Shown one piece after another: positions 54,887 through 63,721 of a stretch of 64,000 nt of DNA. A model generated the notes under the pieces. That model made no database searches. It was not told the origin of the DNA and saw only the letters and a list, made by a program, of their open reading frames with translations. The stretch is from assembly GCF_003234815.2 (NCBI RefSeq), contig NZ_CP126279.1, forward strand, positions 3,340,809-3,404,808, given 5' to 3'. A program made the position numbers and the translations under genes. This stretch comes from Curtobacterium sp. MCBD17_035. Its GTDB lineage: Bacteria > Actinomycetota > Actinomycetes > Actinomycetales > Microbacteriaceae. The stretch's first letter is position 1. Each line of letters opens with the position of its first letter.

Positions 54887-56194
54887 ATGACCGACCGGGG
54901 AACCAGCCTCGACCCGTGGTACGACTCCTACGCCCAGCGCACCGCAGGGCTGAGCGCATCCGAGGTCCGAGCACTGTTCGCCGTCGCATCCCGCCCCGAG
55001 GTCGTCTCCCTGGCCGGCGGCATGCCGTTCGTGTCCGCGCTCCCCCGCGAGCTCGTCACCGGGTCCATCGACCGGGTCATGGAGCACGACGCCGCCATGG
55101 CGCTGCAGTACGGCGGCGGCCAGGGTCTCCGGACCCTCCGTGAGCACATCGTCGACATCATGGCGCTCGAGGGCGTCCGTGCGAGCGCTGAGGACGTCGT
55201 CGTCACCACGGGTTCGCAGCACGCCCTCGACCTCGTCACGCGGCTGTTCATCGATCCGGGCGACGTCGTCCTGGCGGAGTCGCCGTCGTACGTCGGTGCG
55301 ATCGGTGTGTTCCGCTCGTACCAGGCCGAGACCGTGCACGTGGCCATGGACGACCAGGGCCTGGTCCCCGAGGCCCTGCGCGAGACCATCGCCCGCCTCA
55401 GGGCCGCCGGCAAGCGCATGAAGTTCCTGTACACCATCCCGAACTTCCACAACCCCGCGGGCGTCACGATGAGCCGCGAACGCCGCATCGAGATCCTCGA
55501 CATCTGCCGGTCGAACCAGATCCTCGTGCTCGAGGACAACCCCTACGGTCTCCTCTGGTTCGACGAGCCGGCGCCGCAGGCCATCCGCTCGATCGACGAG
55601 GACGGCATCGTGTACCTCGGCTCCTTCTCGAAGACCCTCGCCCCGGGATTCCGTGTCGGGTGGGCCCTCGCGCCGCACGCCATCCGCGAGAAGCTCGTGC
55701 TCGCGAACGAATCCGCCGTGCTCGCGCCGAACTCATTCGGACAGTACGTCGTGAACGCGTACCTCGATGCCGCGGACTGGAAGGCCCAGATCACCACCTT
55801 CCGCGGCCTCTACGCGGAGCGCCGCGACGCCATGCTCGCCGCCCTCGCCGAGTTCCTGCCCGACCTGCGGTGGACCACGCCGAACGGCGGGTTCTTCGTG
55901 TGGCTCACGCTGCCGGACCAGCTCGACTCCAAGGCGATGCTGCCCCGCGCGGTCAAGGAACTCGTCGCCTACACGCCGGGTACCGCGTTCTTCGCGGACG
56001 GCCGCGGGGGCGGACAAATGCGTCTGTCCTTCTGCTACCCCACGCCGGAGCAGATCCGCACCGGCGTGAAGCGGCTCGCGACCGTCGTGAACGACGAACT
56101 CGAGCTCATCGAGACCTTCGGCACCGCCGCCCGGCCGGCGCCGGTCCCCGACGCCGCCCAGACGGTCTCGGCACCGCCGCCGAACATGTCCTGA
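54887..56194 (+). CDS. PLP-dependent aminotransferase (class I/II)
   Basis: 435 residues from ATG 54887. The catalytic Lys lies in LGSFSKTLAPGFRVGW; VTTGSQHALDLVTRLF and NFHNPAGVTMSRERR are typical of the 2-aminoadipate/LysN-like subgroup. There is no N-terminal GntR domain. Substrate not deducible. Located between trxA and ddl-like gene. Confidence 0.87.
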   Translation: MTDRGTSLDPWYDSYAQRTAGLSASEVRALFAVASRPEVVSLAGGMPFVSALPRELVTGSIDRVMEHDAAMALQYGGGQGLRTLREHIVDIMALEGVRASAEDVVVTTGSQHALDLVTRLFIDPGDVVLAESPSYVGAIGVFRSYQAETVHVAMDDQGLVPEALRETIARLRAAGKRMKFLYTIPNFHNPAGVTMSRERRIEILDICRSNQILVLEDNPYGLLWFDEPAPQAIRSIDEDGIVYLGSFSKTLAPGFRVGWALAPHAIREKLVLANESAVLAPNSFGQYVVNAYLDAADWKAQITTFRGLYAERRDAMLAALAEFLPDLRWTTPNGGFFVWLTLPDQLDSKAMLPRAVKELVAYTPGTAFFADGRGGGQMRLSFCYPTPEQIRTGVKRLATVVNDELELIETFGTAARPAPVPDAAQTVSAPPPNMS

Positions 56195-56276
56195 CTCGCG
56201 TCGCCGTTTCGCCGACCGCTCCTGACCAGGGATTCATCACGCCACGCGCCGCGCGGCCGCACTCGAGGAACGCATC

Positions 56277-57239
56277 ATGGTGGAGTTCGCCCGTCGTCAC
56301 GTCGTCGTCGTCGCGGGGGGCATCTCGCACGAGCGGGACATCTCGCTCCGTTCCGGACGACGCGTGGCTGACTCGCTCATCGGCTACGGCTGGCAGGTCG
56401 ATCTCCGGGACGCCGACGCGACGCTGCTCCCCGCGCTGCGCGAGCTCCAGCCCGACGTCGTCTGGCCCGCGCTCCACGGCGCCAGTGGTGAGGACGGCGC
56501 GCTCCGCGGCATCCTCGAGGCGCTCGACGTGCCGTTCGTCGGCTCACACGCCACCTCGGCTCGCCTCGCCTGGGACAAACCGACCGCGTCGGCACTCGCC
56601 GCGCGGGCGGGCGTCCGCACGCCGCGATCGGTCACCCTGTCGCACGACGTCTTCCGCGAACTCGGCGCCGTCAGCGTGCTCGCGGCCATCGCGGACGAGC
56701 ACCCGATCCCCCTCGTGGTCAAGCCCGCCCGCGGTGGCAGCGCGCAGGGCGTCACCCTGGTCCACGACACGGCCGATCTGCCGCGAGCGATGGTCACGGC
56801 GTACACCTACTGCGACGACGTCATCGTCGAGCAGCTCATCACCGGGACCGAGATCGCCGTCGGGGTGGTCGACACCGGTGATGGCCCGGTGCCCCTCGCT
56901 CCCGTCGAGATCGTCCCGCGATCCGGCGTGTACGGGTACGAGGCGCGGTACAACGCTGGTGAGACGACCTTCTACACCCCGGCGCGCTTGTCGGCCGCAG
57001 CCGCAACGGCGGCGGCCGACGCAGCAGTCGCCGCACACGTCGCGCTCGGCCTCCGGCACATCTCGCGCGTCGACATGATCGTCGACGCGGTTGAGACACC
57101 GTGGTTCCTCGAGGTGAACGTCCTTCCCGGACTCACCGAAACGTCGCTCGTGCCGCAGGCCCTCCTGGCCTCCGGTCATGATCTCGGGTGGGTCTACGCC
57201 GAACTCGCCGAGCAGGCCATCCGCGACCATCGCCGGTAG
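56277..57239 (+). CDS. D-alanine-D-alanine ligase-like ATP-grasp protein
   Basis: 320 residues. HVVVVAGGISHERDISLRSG start, the substrate-grip WPALHGASGEDGALRG, VKPARGGSAQGV for ATP, and FLEVNVLPGLT near the end, all matching Ddl. At 320 residues it is slightly shorter than major Ddl enzymes, so it may be the main ligase or a paralogue. Upstream of the parS cluster. Confidence 0.85.
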   Translation: MVEFARRHVVVVAGGISHERDISLRSGRRVADSLIGYGWQVDLRDADATLLPALRELQPDVVWPALHGASGEDGALRGILEALDVPFVGSHATSARLAWDKPTASALAARAGVRTPRSVTLSHDVFRELGAVSVLAAIADEHPIPLVVKPARGGSAQGVTLVHDTADLPRAMVTAYTYCDDVIVEQLITGTEIAVGVVDTGDGPVPLAPVEIVPRSGVYGYEARYNAGETTFYTPARLSAAAATAAADAAVAAHVALGLRHISRVDMIVDAVETPWFLEVNVLPGLTETSLVPQALLASGHDLGWVYAELAEQAIRDHRR

Positions 57240-57294
57240 CGGCCGTCGGTCTCACAGGGGACCAGCCCCGTCCCGGGCAGCGCGGTGCACGCGC

Positions 57295-57308
57295 GTTCCA
57301 CGTGAAAC
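57295..57308. promoter_or_regulatory. parS site 1
   Basis: GTTCCACGTGAAAC, the actinobacterial form of the 16-bp parS palindrome (consensus TGTTTCACGTGAAACA). Confidence 0.9.
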
Positions 57309-58145
57309 ATTCGGCTGCTCCAGCCGCGGCTGGAGACGACCCGGCTCTGTGGCGTGGCGAGGGTGAGCGGGACGGCTGGAGTTAGCCACCCGTCGCCCTG
57401 ATCGGTGTGCAGCCGGGCGCCACAGTCGTCCGCCGAGGAGCAAGCTGATCGGCGCATTCGGTGCCCAGCGGCAGGGCCTTCTGCGTGGCGGCCGATCAAC
57501 AGCAGACCGAGAACGCCGGGACACGACTGTGCGATCGTGCGCTGCGGCAGCTCGGCTCCGCTTCCACCGAGCGCAGCCTGGTCGCCGCCCGGCTGCCGAG
57601 GACCGCCCACTCCGGCGACGAGGCGCGCTGATCACGATCCGCGCACCCGGCCTCGCGACGGCCGCTTACACCCCCGGTGGCGGCGAGGATCACCCATCGT
57701 GGTCGCCTCACGCGCCGCCCGGATGGCAGCCCGGATCGCCGACCATCCGGCGCCTCGCGCTCCGCCTCACGCGTCACCCGACTCGCCGCCCACCTGACGG
57801 CCCAACCGCCGCCCGTCTCGCTGCCATCCTGGCGGACCCGATCAACGTCCCGGCGCGATCCCCCGCGCTCATCCGAGCGTGAGCCACCAGCGCCGCGGTC
57901 AACCTCCTGCAGCGATCTCCGGCCTGCCGTCCGTCGTGGTCGAGACACTGCAAGCCAAGCCGCTCGTCGTACCGTGGCGTTGTCATCTGCGGGGGGCCCG
58001 ATCCCCAGTGCTCGCAGTTCCATCCTCGCGACGGCCGTCAAGTCATCCTCCGCCTGCATCGCTTCGCGCTTTGTTCGCGGTCCGCGCGCAACGCCGCTTC
58101 GTCACGCGCACCGGCTGCGGCGCGACCAGCAGGAGGGCGGCCGTG
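57309..58145. other. Gene-free stretch between parS sites
   Basis: About 840 bp with no supported gene. It lies between the ddl-like gene and parB and is bracketed by parS sites. Confidence 0.5.
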
Positions 58146-58159
58146 GTTTCACGTGGAAC
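58146..58159. promoter_or_regulatory. parS site 2
   Basis: GTTTCACGTGGAAC, the same site in opposite orientation. Confidence 0.88.
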
Positions 58160-58366
58160 ATGACCGCCACGCCGGTCTCTCGACCCCGGCCGCCGCACCA
58201 CCATCAGCGCACGCGACGCCACACCGGATCGGTCGCACCAGCGGCTCGACTGGTTCAAGGACGGCGTGCGCAGGATTCACGATCAGGGCACGAGCCACGC
58301 ATCGTGCTGATCGTGGTCAGCGCCGCAGACGCCCTTCGGACGCCACCTGCGGACGCGCCCCACGAT

Positions 58367-58380
58367 GTTCCACGTGAAAC
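58367..58380. promoter_or_regulatory. parS site 3
   Basis: GTTCCACGTGAAAC, immediately next to the parB stop codon. Confidence 0.9.
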
Positions 58381-58381
58381 G

Positions 58382-59431
58382 TCAGGACGCCCCGTCGGCG
58401 ACTGCCTCGTTCCGCAGGTCCTCGAGGATCCGATTGAGATCCTCGATCGTAGCGAAGTCGATGCTCAGCGTGCCCTTGCGCGACCCCAACTGGATCTTCA
58501 CGCGCGTGTTGAGGCGGTCACCGAGGCGTCCCGCGAGGTCATTGAGATGGGCTTGCCGCTTGGACGGCTCCGTCCGCGGCCGCACCGAGGGCGTCTTGGC
58601 CGAGAGTGCTGCTGCGGCTGCCTCAGCGGCCCGGACAGAGAGGTCCTCGTTCACGATCTTCTCGGCGAGGTACTCCATCGCCTCTGCATCGGGTGCCGAG
58701 AGGATCGCGCGAGCATGGCCAGCGCTCAGGACACCGGCTGCGACGCGCCGCTGCACCGGTGACGGCAGCCGGAGCAGGCGGATGGTGTTCGTGATCTGTG
58801 GCCGCGAACGCCCGATACGTGCGGCGAGCTGCTCCTGCGTGATCCCGAAGTCCGCCAGGAGCTGCTGGTAGGCCGATGCCTCCTCGAGCGGGTTGAGGTT
58901 CGCACGGTGCAGGTTCTCGAGGAGCGCGTCGCGCAGCATCGCGTCATCAGGCGTCTCCTTGATGATTGCCGGGATGGTGCCGAGGCCGAGCTCCTTCGTG
59001 GCCCGCAGCCGTCGCTCACCCATGATGAGCTCGTACCGCGGCTCGGTTCCGGTCGCGCCCGCGATGGGACGAACGACGATCGGTTGCAGGACGCCGATCT
59101 CGCGGATCGAGTGGACCAACTCCTGGAGCTCTTCCTCGCGGAACTCCGAGCGCGGCTGCTGGGCGTTCGGCACGATGTCCAGGGGGTTGAGATTGGCCAG
59201 GCGAGCGCCGGGCACGGCAACCAGGTCATCGGCGGTCTGGCCGACGCTGTTCGGCGACGCTCCGTCGGCAAGGATCGCAGCGACGGCATCCGTCGGGGTC
59301 CTCGCGGGGTCCCTGGTCGCAGGACTCGTGTTCGTGGGGAAGAAGACGTCGACCGGACGCTCCTGTTGCTCGGGGCTCGTCGGGATGAGCGCGCCAATGC
59401 CCTTGCCGAGTCCCGTCCGCTTCGGTGCCAT
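58382..59431 (-). CDS. parB: Chromosome partitioning protein ParB
   Basis: 349 residues. MAPKRTGLGKGIGALIP start, the CTP-binding/N-terminal domain (ELIMGERRLRATKELGLGTI), central helix-turn-helix (QLAARIGRSRPQITNTIRLL) and C-terminal dimer domain. It spreads from parS. Start overlaps the parA stop (TGATG). Confidence 0.95.
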   Translation of the reverse strand: MAPKRTGLGKGIGALIPTSPEQQERPVDVFFPTNTSPATRDPARTPTDAVAAILADGASPNSVGQTADDLVAVPGARLANLNPLDIVPNAQQPRSEFREEELQELVHSIREIGVLQPIVVRPIAGATGTEPRYELIMGERRLRATKELGLGTIPAIIKETPDDAMLRDALLENLHRANLNPLEEASAYQQLLADFGITQEQLAARIGRSRPQITNTIRLLRLPSPVQRRVAAGVLSAGHARAILSAPDAEAMEYLAEKIVNEDLSVRAAEAAAAALSAKTPSVRPRTEPSKRQAHLNDLAGRLGDRLNTRVKIQLGSRKGTLSIDFATIEDLNRILEDLRNEAVADGAS

Positions 59432-60324
59432 CAGTGCTGCGCTCCTCGTGCTGCGATCTCTGCGGCCGCCTCGAAGTACGAGAGCGACCCTGGTGAATTC
59501 GTGTCATAGCTGACGACGCTCTGCCCGTAGCTCGGAGCTTCACTGATGCGCACGGAGCGGGGGATCAGCGTGGCGAGGACCTGGTCGCCGAAGTGCTCGC
59601 GGACCTCCGTCGCGACCTGGTTCGCCAGATTGGTCCGGCCGTCGTACATGGTCAGCAGGATCGTTGACACCCGCAGCGCCGGGTTGAGATGCCGCTCGAT
59701 CAGCTCGATGTTCCGGAGCAGCTGGCTCAGCCCCTCGAGCGCGTAGTACTCACACTGGATCGGGATGAGCACCTCACGGGCCGCCACGAACGCGTTGATC
59801 GTCAGCAGACCCAGCGACGGCGGACAGTCGACGAACACGTAGTGGAACGGCTCGTCGACGCCGTCGAGGAACTGCTGCAGCGCGGTCCGGAGGCGCTGTT
59901 CACGCGCCACGAGGGACACCAGCTCGATCTCTGCGCCCGCCAGGTGGATGGTCGCCGGCACGCAGAACAGGTTCTCCGACTCAGGGCTCTGCTGCATGGT
60001 GCCGGCGAGTGGCGCTTCATCCACGATCACGTCGTAGATGCTGGCGACCTCCGCGCGGTGGTCCACGCCAAGCGCCGTCGACGCATTCCCCTGCGGGTCG
60101 AGGTCGATGACGAGCACGCGAGCGCCGCCACGGGCCAGCGCGGCCGCGAGATTGACGGTCGTTGTCGTCTTGCCGACGCCGCCCTTCTGGTTCGACACGG
60201 TGAACACGCGCGTCTGCTCGGGCAAGGGGAACTGCTGCGTCGCGAGCGCGCGTCGCCGCCGATTGAGGTCGGCGATCTCGCGCGCGAGTGGCGTGGTCGC
60301 GTCGAAGTCAGTAGATGAACTCAC
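59431..60324 (-). CDS. parA: Chromosome partitioning ATPase ParA
   Basis: 297 residues. Deviant Walker A NQKGGVGKTTTTVNLAAAL near residue 44, DPQGNAS, and VDCPPSLGLLT as Walker A'. MinD/ParA ATPase that moves ParB-parS complexes. Co-translated with parB. Confidence 0.96.
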   Translation of the reverse strand: MSSSTDFDATTPLAREIADLNRRRRALATQQFPLPEQTRVFTVSNQKGGVGKTTTTVNLAAALARGGARVLVIDLDPQGNASTALGVDHRAEVASIYDVIVDEAPLAGTMQQSPESENLFCVPATIHLAGAEIELVSLVAREQRLRTALQQFLDGVDEPFHYVFVDCPPSLGLLTINAFVAAREVLIPIQCEYYALEGLSQLLRNIELIERHLNPALRVSTILLTMYDGRTNLANQVATEVREHFGDQVLATLIPRSVRISEAPSYGQSVVSYDTNSPGSLSYFEAAAEIAARGAQH

Positions 60325-60346
60325 GAATGCACTTCCCCGCCTCGAT

Positions 60347-60360
60347 GTTCCACGTGAAAC
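60347..60360. promoter_or_regulatory. parS site 4
   Basis: GTTCCACGTGAAAC, 23 bp upstream of the parA start, between parA and rsmG. Confidence 0.9.
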
Positions 60361-60420
60361 GTTGGTGCGGCTGCGGCGAGCAGTCGTCCGATGCTCAACC
60401 AGACACTCCGCACGGGAACG

Positions 60421-61116
60421 TCAGTCAACTGTAGCCCGGAAGACCCGGGTCGTTTCCTCCACCACGCCCGCACCGAGCTCGATGACCTCGACGTCCGTCA
60501 GGCGCTTCCGGAGAATCACCTTCCGTGCCGCATCGACTTCGGCATCGACCCGGGCCCCCTTCATGAGCAGCAACTGGCCGCCCGAGCGGACGAGTGGAAC
60601 GGTGATCGGGATGAGCTTGCTCAGGGCGCTGACAGCGCGGGCCGTCACCTGATCGAGCACGATGTCATCCGCGACGTCCTCGGCTCGGGCGCGCAGCACC
60701 CGCACGTTCTGCAGCCCGAGCCGGTCCGCTTCACCACGCAACCACTCGACGCGCCGCTCCATCGGCTCGATGAGGGTCATCTCGACGTCAGGCCGCATGA
60801 TGGCGAGCACGAGGCCCGGCAGTCCCGCACCCGATCCGACGTCACCGACCTTCGCTCCATCGAGGAGCAGCGGTCCGACCACACCCGAGTTGAGGATATG
60901 TCGCGTCCAGAGCCGTGGGAGTTCCAGGGGTCCGATCAACCCGAGCTCCTCGCCACGTCGCGCGAGTTCCTGCGTGAAGGACCGGACCTGCTCGAGGTGG
61001 TCGCCGAACACCGCCGCAGCAGCGTCGGGCTCTGGCTCGACCGGCAACCTCTCGGTCACGGCGATCTCCACGTCGCCCTCACCAGACGCGGAACGCTCGT
61101 CCGTGCTGTCAGCCAC
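60421..61116 (-). CDS. rsmG: 16S rRNA (guanine-N7) methyltransferase RsmG
   Basis: 231 residues from GTG 61116. AdoMet-binding GDVGSGAGLPGLVLAIMRPD near the middle; LWTRHILNS and ERRVEWLRG follow the family. It makes the m7G527 modification in 16S rRNA. The GTG is one base after the khpB stop (TGAC-GTG). Confidence 0.93.
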   Translation of the reverse strand: MADSTDERSASGEGDVEIAVTERLPVEPEPDAAAAVFGDHLEQVRSFTQELARRGEELGLIGPLELPRLWTRHILNSGVVGPLLLDGAKVGDVGSGAGLPGLVLAIMRPDVEMTLIEPMERRVEWLRGEADRLGLQNVRVLRARAEDVADDIVLDQVTARAVSALSKLIPITVPLVRSGGQLLLMKGARVDAEVDAARKVILRKRLTDVEVIELGAGVVEETTRVFRATVD

Positions 61117-61117
61117 G

Positions 61118-61657
61118 TCAGCGCGTGACGACCGTGTGCCGGTCGCGGCCCTCGCCCTCGGACTCCGAGTGGAAGCCGCGCTCGGCCACGAGATCGTGCA
61201 CGAGCTTGCGCTCGTACGACGACATCGGCGGGAGCGCCGCGCTCGGGGACCCGGCCTCGATCCGCTCGATGGCCGTGTCCACGAGGCGACCGAGCTCCGA
61301 CGCCCGAGCATCCCGCGAACCACCGACGTCGAGGATCAGACGGCTGAATTCGCCGGTCTCGGCCTGTACGGCGATCCTGGTGAGTTCCTGCAGCGCCGAC
61401 ACCGTGTCGGGCTTCGAGAGCACCCGGAGCGCGCCACCCTGATCGGTCACCGAGAGGTAGACGCGGCCGCCGCGCTCCTCGATCTCGATGTCACCGTCGA
61501 GATCGCAGATGTCGAGCAGTTCCTCGATGTAGTCGGCAGCGATGTCGCCCTCATCACGGACCTCGTCGTCGACGCCCTCCACGTCGTCGACCGGTGCCTC
61601 GGTGGTCGGCTCGTCGGACACGGGCGCGTCCTCGGTCAGCAGCTCGTCGTCGGTCAC
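61118..61657 (-). CDS. khpB: RNA-binding protein KhpB/Jag (KH-R3H)
   Basis: 179 residues. Acidic N-terminus, KH domain (YLSVTDQGGALRVLSKP in the expected place) and R3H segment (MSSYERKLVHDLVAERG). GTG start overlaps the yidC stop by four bases. Confidence 0.92.
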   Translation of the reverse strand: MTDDELLTEDAPVSDEPTTEAPVDDVEGVDDEVRDEGDIAADYIEELLDICDLDGDIEIEERGGRVYLSVTDQGGALRVLSKPDTVSALQELTRIAVQAETGEFSRLILDVGGSRDARASELGRLVDTAIERIEAGSPSAALPPMSSYERKLVHDLVAERGFHSESEGEGRDRHTVVTR

Positions 61658-62628
61658 GACTTCTTCCCGTTCTTCTTGGCGCGGTTCTTGCCCACCGGCT
61701 GCTGCCGCTGGGTCGTCGGGCGAGGACGCTCGATCTCGGTCACGCGGATGTCGTTCACGGCGGCGAGAGCGCCACCGGCGGTCGCGCCACGTCGCTGCGC
61801 TTTCCGGGCGAGCCGGGCTTCACGGGCGAGCGCCGCCTCGGACCCCGGCGTCGGCATGCGCCGGATCACGACGTACTGCTGCCCCATCGTCCAGACGTTC
61901 GAGGCGAGCCAGTAGAACATGACGCCGAGCGGGAAGCTCAGACCCGAGAACACGAACACGAGCGGGAGGACGTAGAGCATCATCCGCTGCTGCCGGTACA
62001 TCGGGCTCGCCTTGGTCTCCGGCGACATGTTCTTGGCCACGATCTGCAGCTGCGTGACGAACTGCGAGACGGTCATGATGATGACCATCGCGGCGGCGAT
62101 GAGGCGGACCTCCCAGCCCGTGGCGCTGAGGAACGTCTCGTGCAGGGGAGCGCCGAACAGCTTCGCGACACCGAACGAATGGGCTAGTGGCGTGGTCAGC
62201 AGGCCGATACCGGTCTTGTCGATCTGAGCGGTGTGGAGCGTCGAGTACAGGCTCAGGAACACCGGCATCTGGATGATGAGCGGCAGGCAGGAGCTCAGCG
62301 GGTTCGTCCCGGTCTCCTTGTACAGCGCCATCGTCTCGCGGGACATGGCCTCACGCGAGAACTGGTCCTTCTTGCCCTTGTACTTGTCCTGGATCTTCTT
62401 GAGCTGCGGCGCGACCTCGAGCATCCGCCGCTGGCTCTTGATCTGCCGGACGAAGATCGGGATCAGCGCCGCCCGCACCACGAGGGTCAGACCGATGATC
62501 GAGATCACCCAGGTGATCCCGGCGTTCGGGTCCATGCCGATGGCCGCGAACAACGAATGGAAACCGACGAGGATCGCGGAGACCACCCATTTGAGTGGCC
62601 AGAGGATCGTGTTTTCGAGGAACTCCAT
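61654..62628 (-). CDS. yidC: Membrane protein insertase YidC
   Basis: 324 residues, the short Oxa1-like form of Gram-positive bacteria. Helices at about 13-35, 40-58, 98-118, 165-190 and 210-235; conserved hydrophilic-groove Arg in VVRAALIPIFVRQIKSQRRM. Basic C-terminal tail. 9 bp from yidD. Confidence 0.95.
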   Translation of the reverse strand: MEFLENTILWPLKWVVSAILVGFHSLFAAIGMDPNAGITWVISIIGLTLVVRAALIPIFVRQIKSQRRMLEVAPQLKKIQDKYKGKKDQFSREAMSRETMALYKETGTNPLSSCLPLIIQMPVFLSLYSTLHTAQIDKTGIGLLTTPLAHSFGVAKLFGAPLHETFLSATGWEVRLIAAAMVIIMTVSQFVTQLQIVAKNMSPETKASPMYRQQRMMLYVLPLVFVFSGLSFPLGVMFYWLASNVWTMGQQYVVIRRMPTPGSEAALAREARLARKAQRRGATAGGALAAVNDIRVTEIERPRPTTQRQQPVGKNRAKKNGKKS

Positions 62629-62637
62629 GAGAAGCGG

Positions 62638-63081
62638 TCACGCCTTTCGGGGGTGCGGTGTCAACCGGCGACGCCGGGAGGTCGGGGCGGCCTGCGGGGC
62701 CGAACGGTGGGTGCCGTCCACGGGGCGGGTCTCCAGGACGGGGGTGCCGTCGAGCCGGCGGGTGCCGAGCGCGCGGGTGTCGCCGGCTGGGCGGGGGAGC
62801 ACGAACCCGAAGCGAGTCACGGGGTAGGGCGCGGTCCGAGGCCGGACGTCGTCGATGCCACCGGACGCCCACGGATTGCACCGGGCGATACGCCAGGCGC
62901 CCATGCTGGAGCCGACGACGACGCCGTACTGCTGGATGGCCTCGAGTGCGTACCGCGAGCACGACGGGTGGTACCGGCAGACCTCGCCGTACAGCGGGGA
63001 GACGACCGCGCGGTACGCGCGCAGCACCACCACGCACACGTTGCGCGGGAGCAACGCGACGGCCGACAGTGCTCGTCTCAT
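62638..63081 (-). CDS. yidD: Membrane protein insertion efficiency factor YidD
   Basis: 147 residues from ATG 63081. YRAVVSPLYGEVCRYHPSCSRYALEAI and WRIARCNPWASGGIDDV, both in pieces, are the YidD signature with three conserved Cys. The C-terminal ~60 residues are a Pro/Thr/Arg-rich extension not found in minimal YidD. Overlaps the rnpA stop (ATGA). Confidence 0.92.
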   Translation of the reverse strand: MRRALSAVALLPRNVCVVVLRAYRAVVSPLYGEVCRYHPSCSRYALEAIQQYGVVVGSSMGAWRIARCNPWASGGIDDVRPRTAPYPVTRFGFVLPRPAGDTRALGTRRLDGTPVLETRPVDGTHRSAPQAAPTSRRRRLTPHPRKA

Positions 63082-63437
63082 GCCTTGTTCACACCCTTGC
63101 TCTGGCTCGTGCTCCGACTGAAGCACTGCCTGACATCTGCGATGAGGGTAGGCCAGCCGGCCTGCGCGGCGGCTGGCAGTGCGCGAACGACCACATCCAG
63201 CCCCGAAGGGTGATCGACGACGAGTTCGTGGGCGATGGCCTTGAGCCTGCGGCGGACGAGGTTCCGGGTCACCGCGTTCCCCACCGCCTTCGAGACGATG
63301 AACCCGAACCGGGTGGGATCGGCATCGGCACGGACGACCACCGATACGACGGCGTGCGCCGTGGCGCTCCTGCGACCACGACGCACGACGGTTCGGTAGT
63401 CGTCACCTCGGACGATCCGGTTGGCTCGGGCCAACAA
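63078..63437 (-). CDS. rnpA: Ribonuclease P protein component
   Basis: 119 residues from TTG 63437. LARANRIVRGDDYRTVVRRG start and the RNR motif in AVGNAVTRNLVRRRLK. Binds the M1 RNA. It is 9 bp after the rpmH stop, the usual actinobacterial arrangement. Confidence 0.95.
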   Translation of the reverse strand: MLARANRIVRGDDYRTVVRRGRRSATAHAVVSVVVRADADPTRFGFIVSKAVGNAVTRNLVRRRLKAIAHELVVDHPSGLDVVVRALPAAAQAGWPTLIADVRQCFSRSTSQSKGVNKA

Positions 63438-63446
63438 CCCCGGGGG

Positions 63447-63584
63447 TTAGGCCGAGAGCTCGGTGCGGCCCTTGCTGCGGCGGGCGGCCAGGATGGAACG
63501 GCCGGCGCGGGTCCGCATACGAGCGCGGAAGCCGTGCTTCTTGGCGCGGCGGCGGTTGTTCGGCTGGAAGGTGCGCTTGCTCAT
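63447..63584 (-). CDS. rpmH: 50S ribosomal protein bL34
   Basis: 45 residues (ATG 63584 to TAA 63447). [20 protein letters not shown] followed by [12 protein letters not shown] is diagnostic. Too short for many gene finders. Confidence 0.97.
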   Translation of the reverse strand: MSKRTFQPNNRRRAKKHGFRARMRTRAGRSILAARRSKGRTELSA

Positions 63585-63692
63585 GATCTCGTCTCCACAC
63601 GGACGCTCGCGGCGGTCCGGTCACGTTGGGTCCGTTGACGCGATGGGAACGGACGCTCTGGGCGCGACCGATTGGCCGCAGTCAACCGTTCA

Positions 63693-63721
63693 ACGGTACG
63701 TGAGGACGGGCCGTGGGTCAA
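63693..63721 (-). promoter_or_regulatory. rpmH promoter
   Basis: On the minus strand TTGACC (63721-63716) and TACCGT (63698-63693) are separated by 17 bp, about 110 bp upstream of the rpmH start. Confidence 0.6.

Noticed and set aside
50361..54989. A 1542-codon minus-strand open frame
   Set aside because: Antisense to murJ, trxB and trxA; His/Arg/Asp-rich low-complexity product typical of high-GC shadows.
57496..58163. Possible gene between ddl and parB
   Set aside because: All frames are Arg/Ala/Pro-rich shadows and the stretch contains parS.
63403..63624. 73-residue minus frame across rpmH
   Set aside because: Out-of-phase shadow; the true rpmH is the 45-codon frame at 63447-63584.
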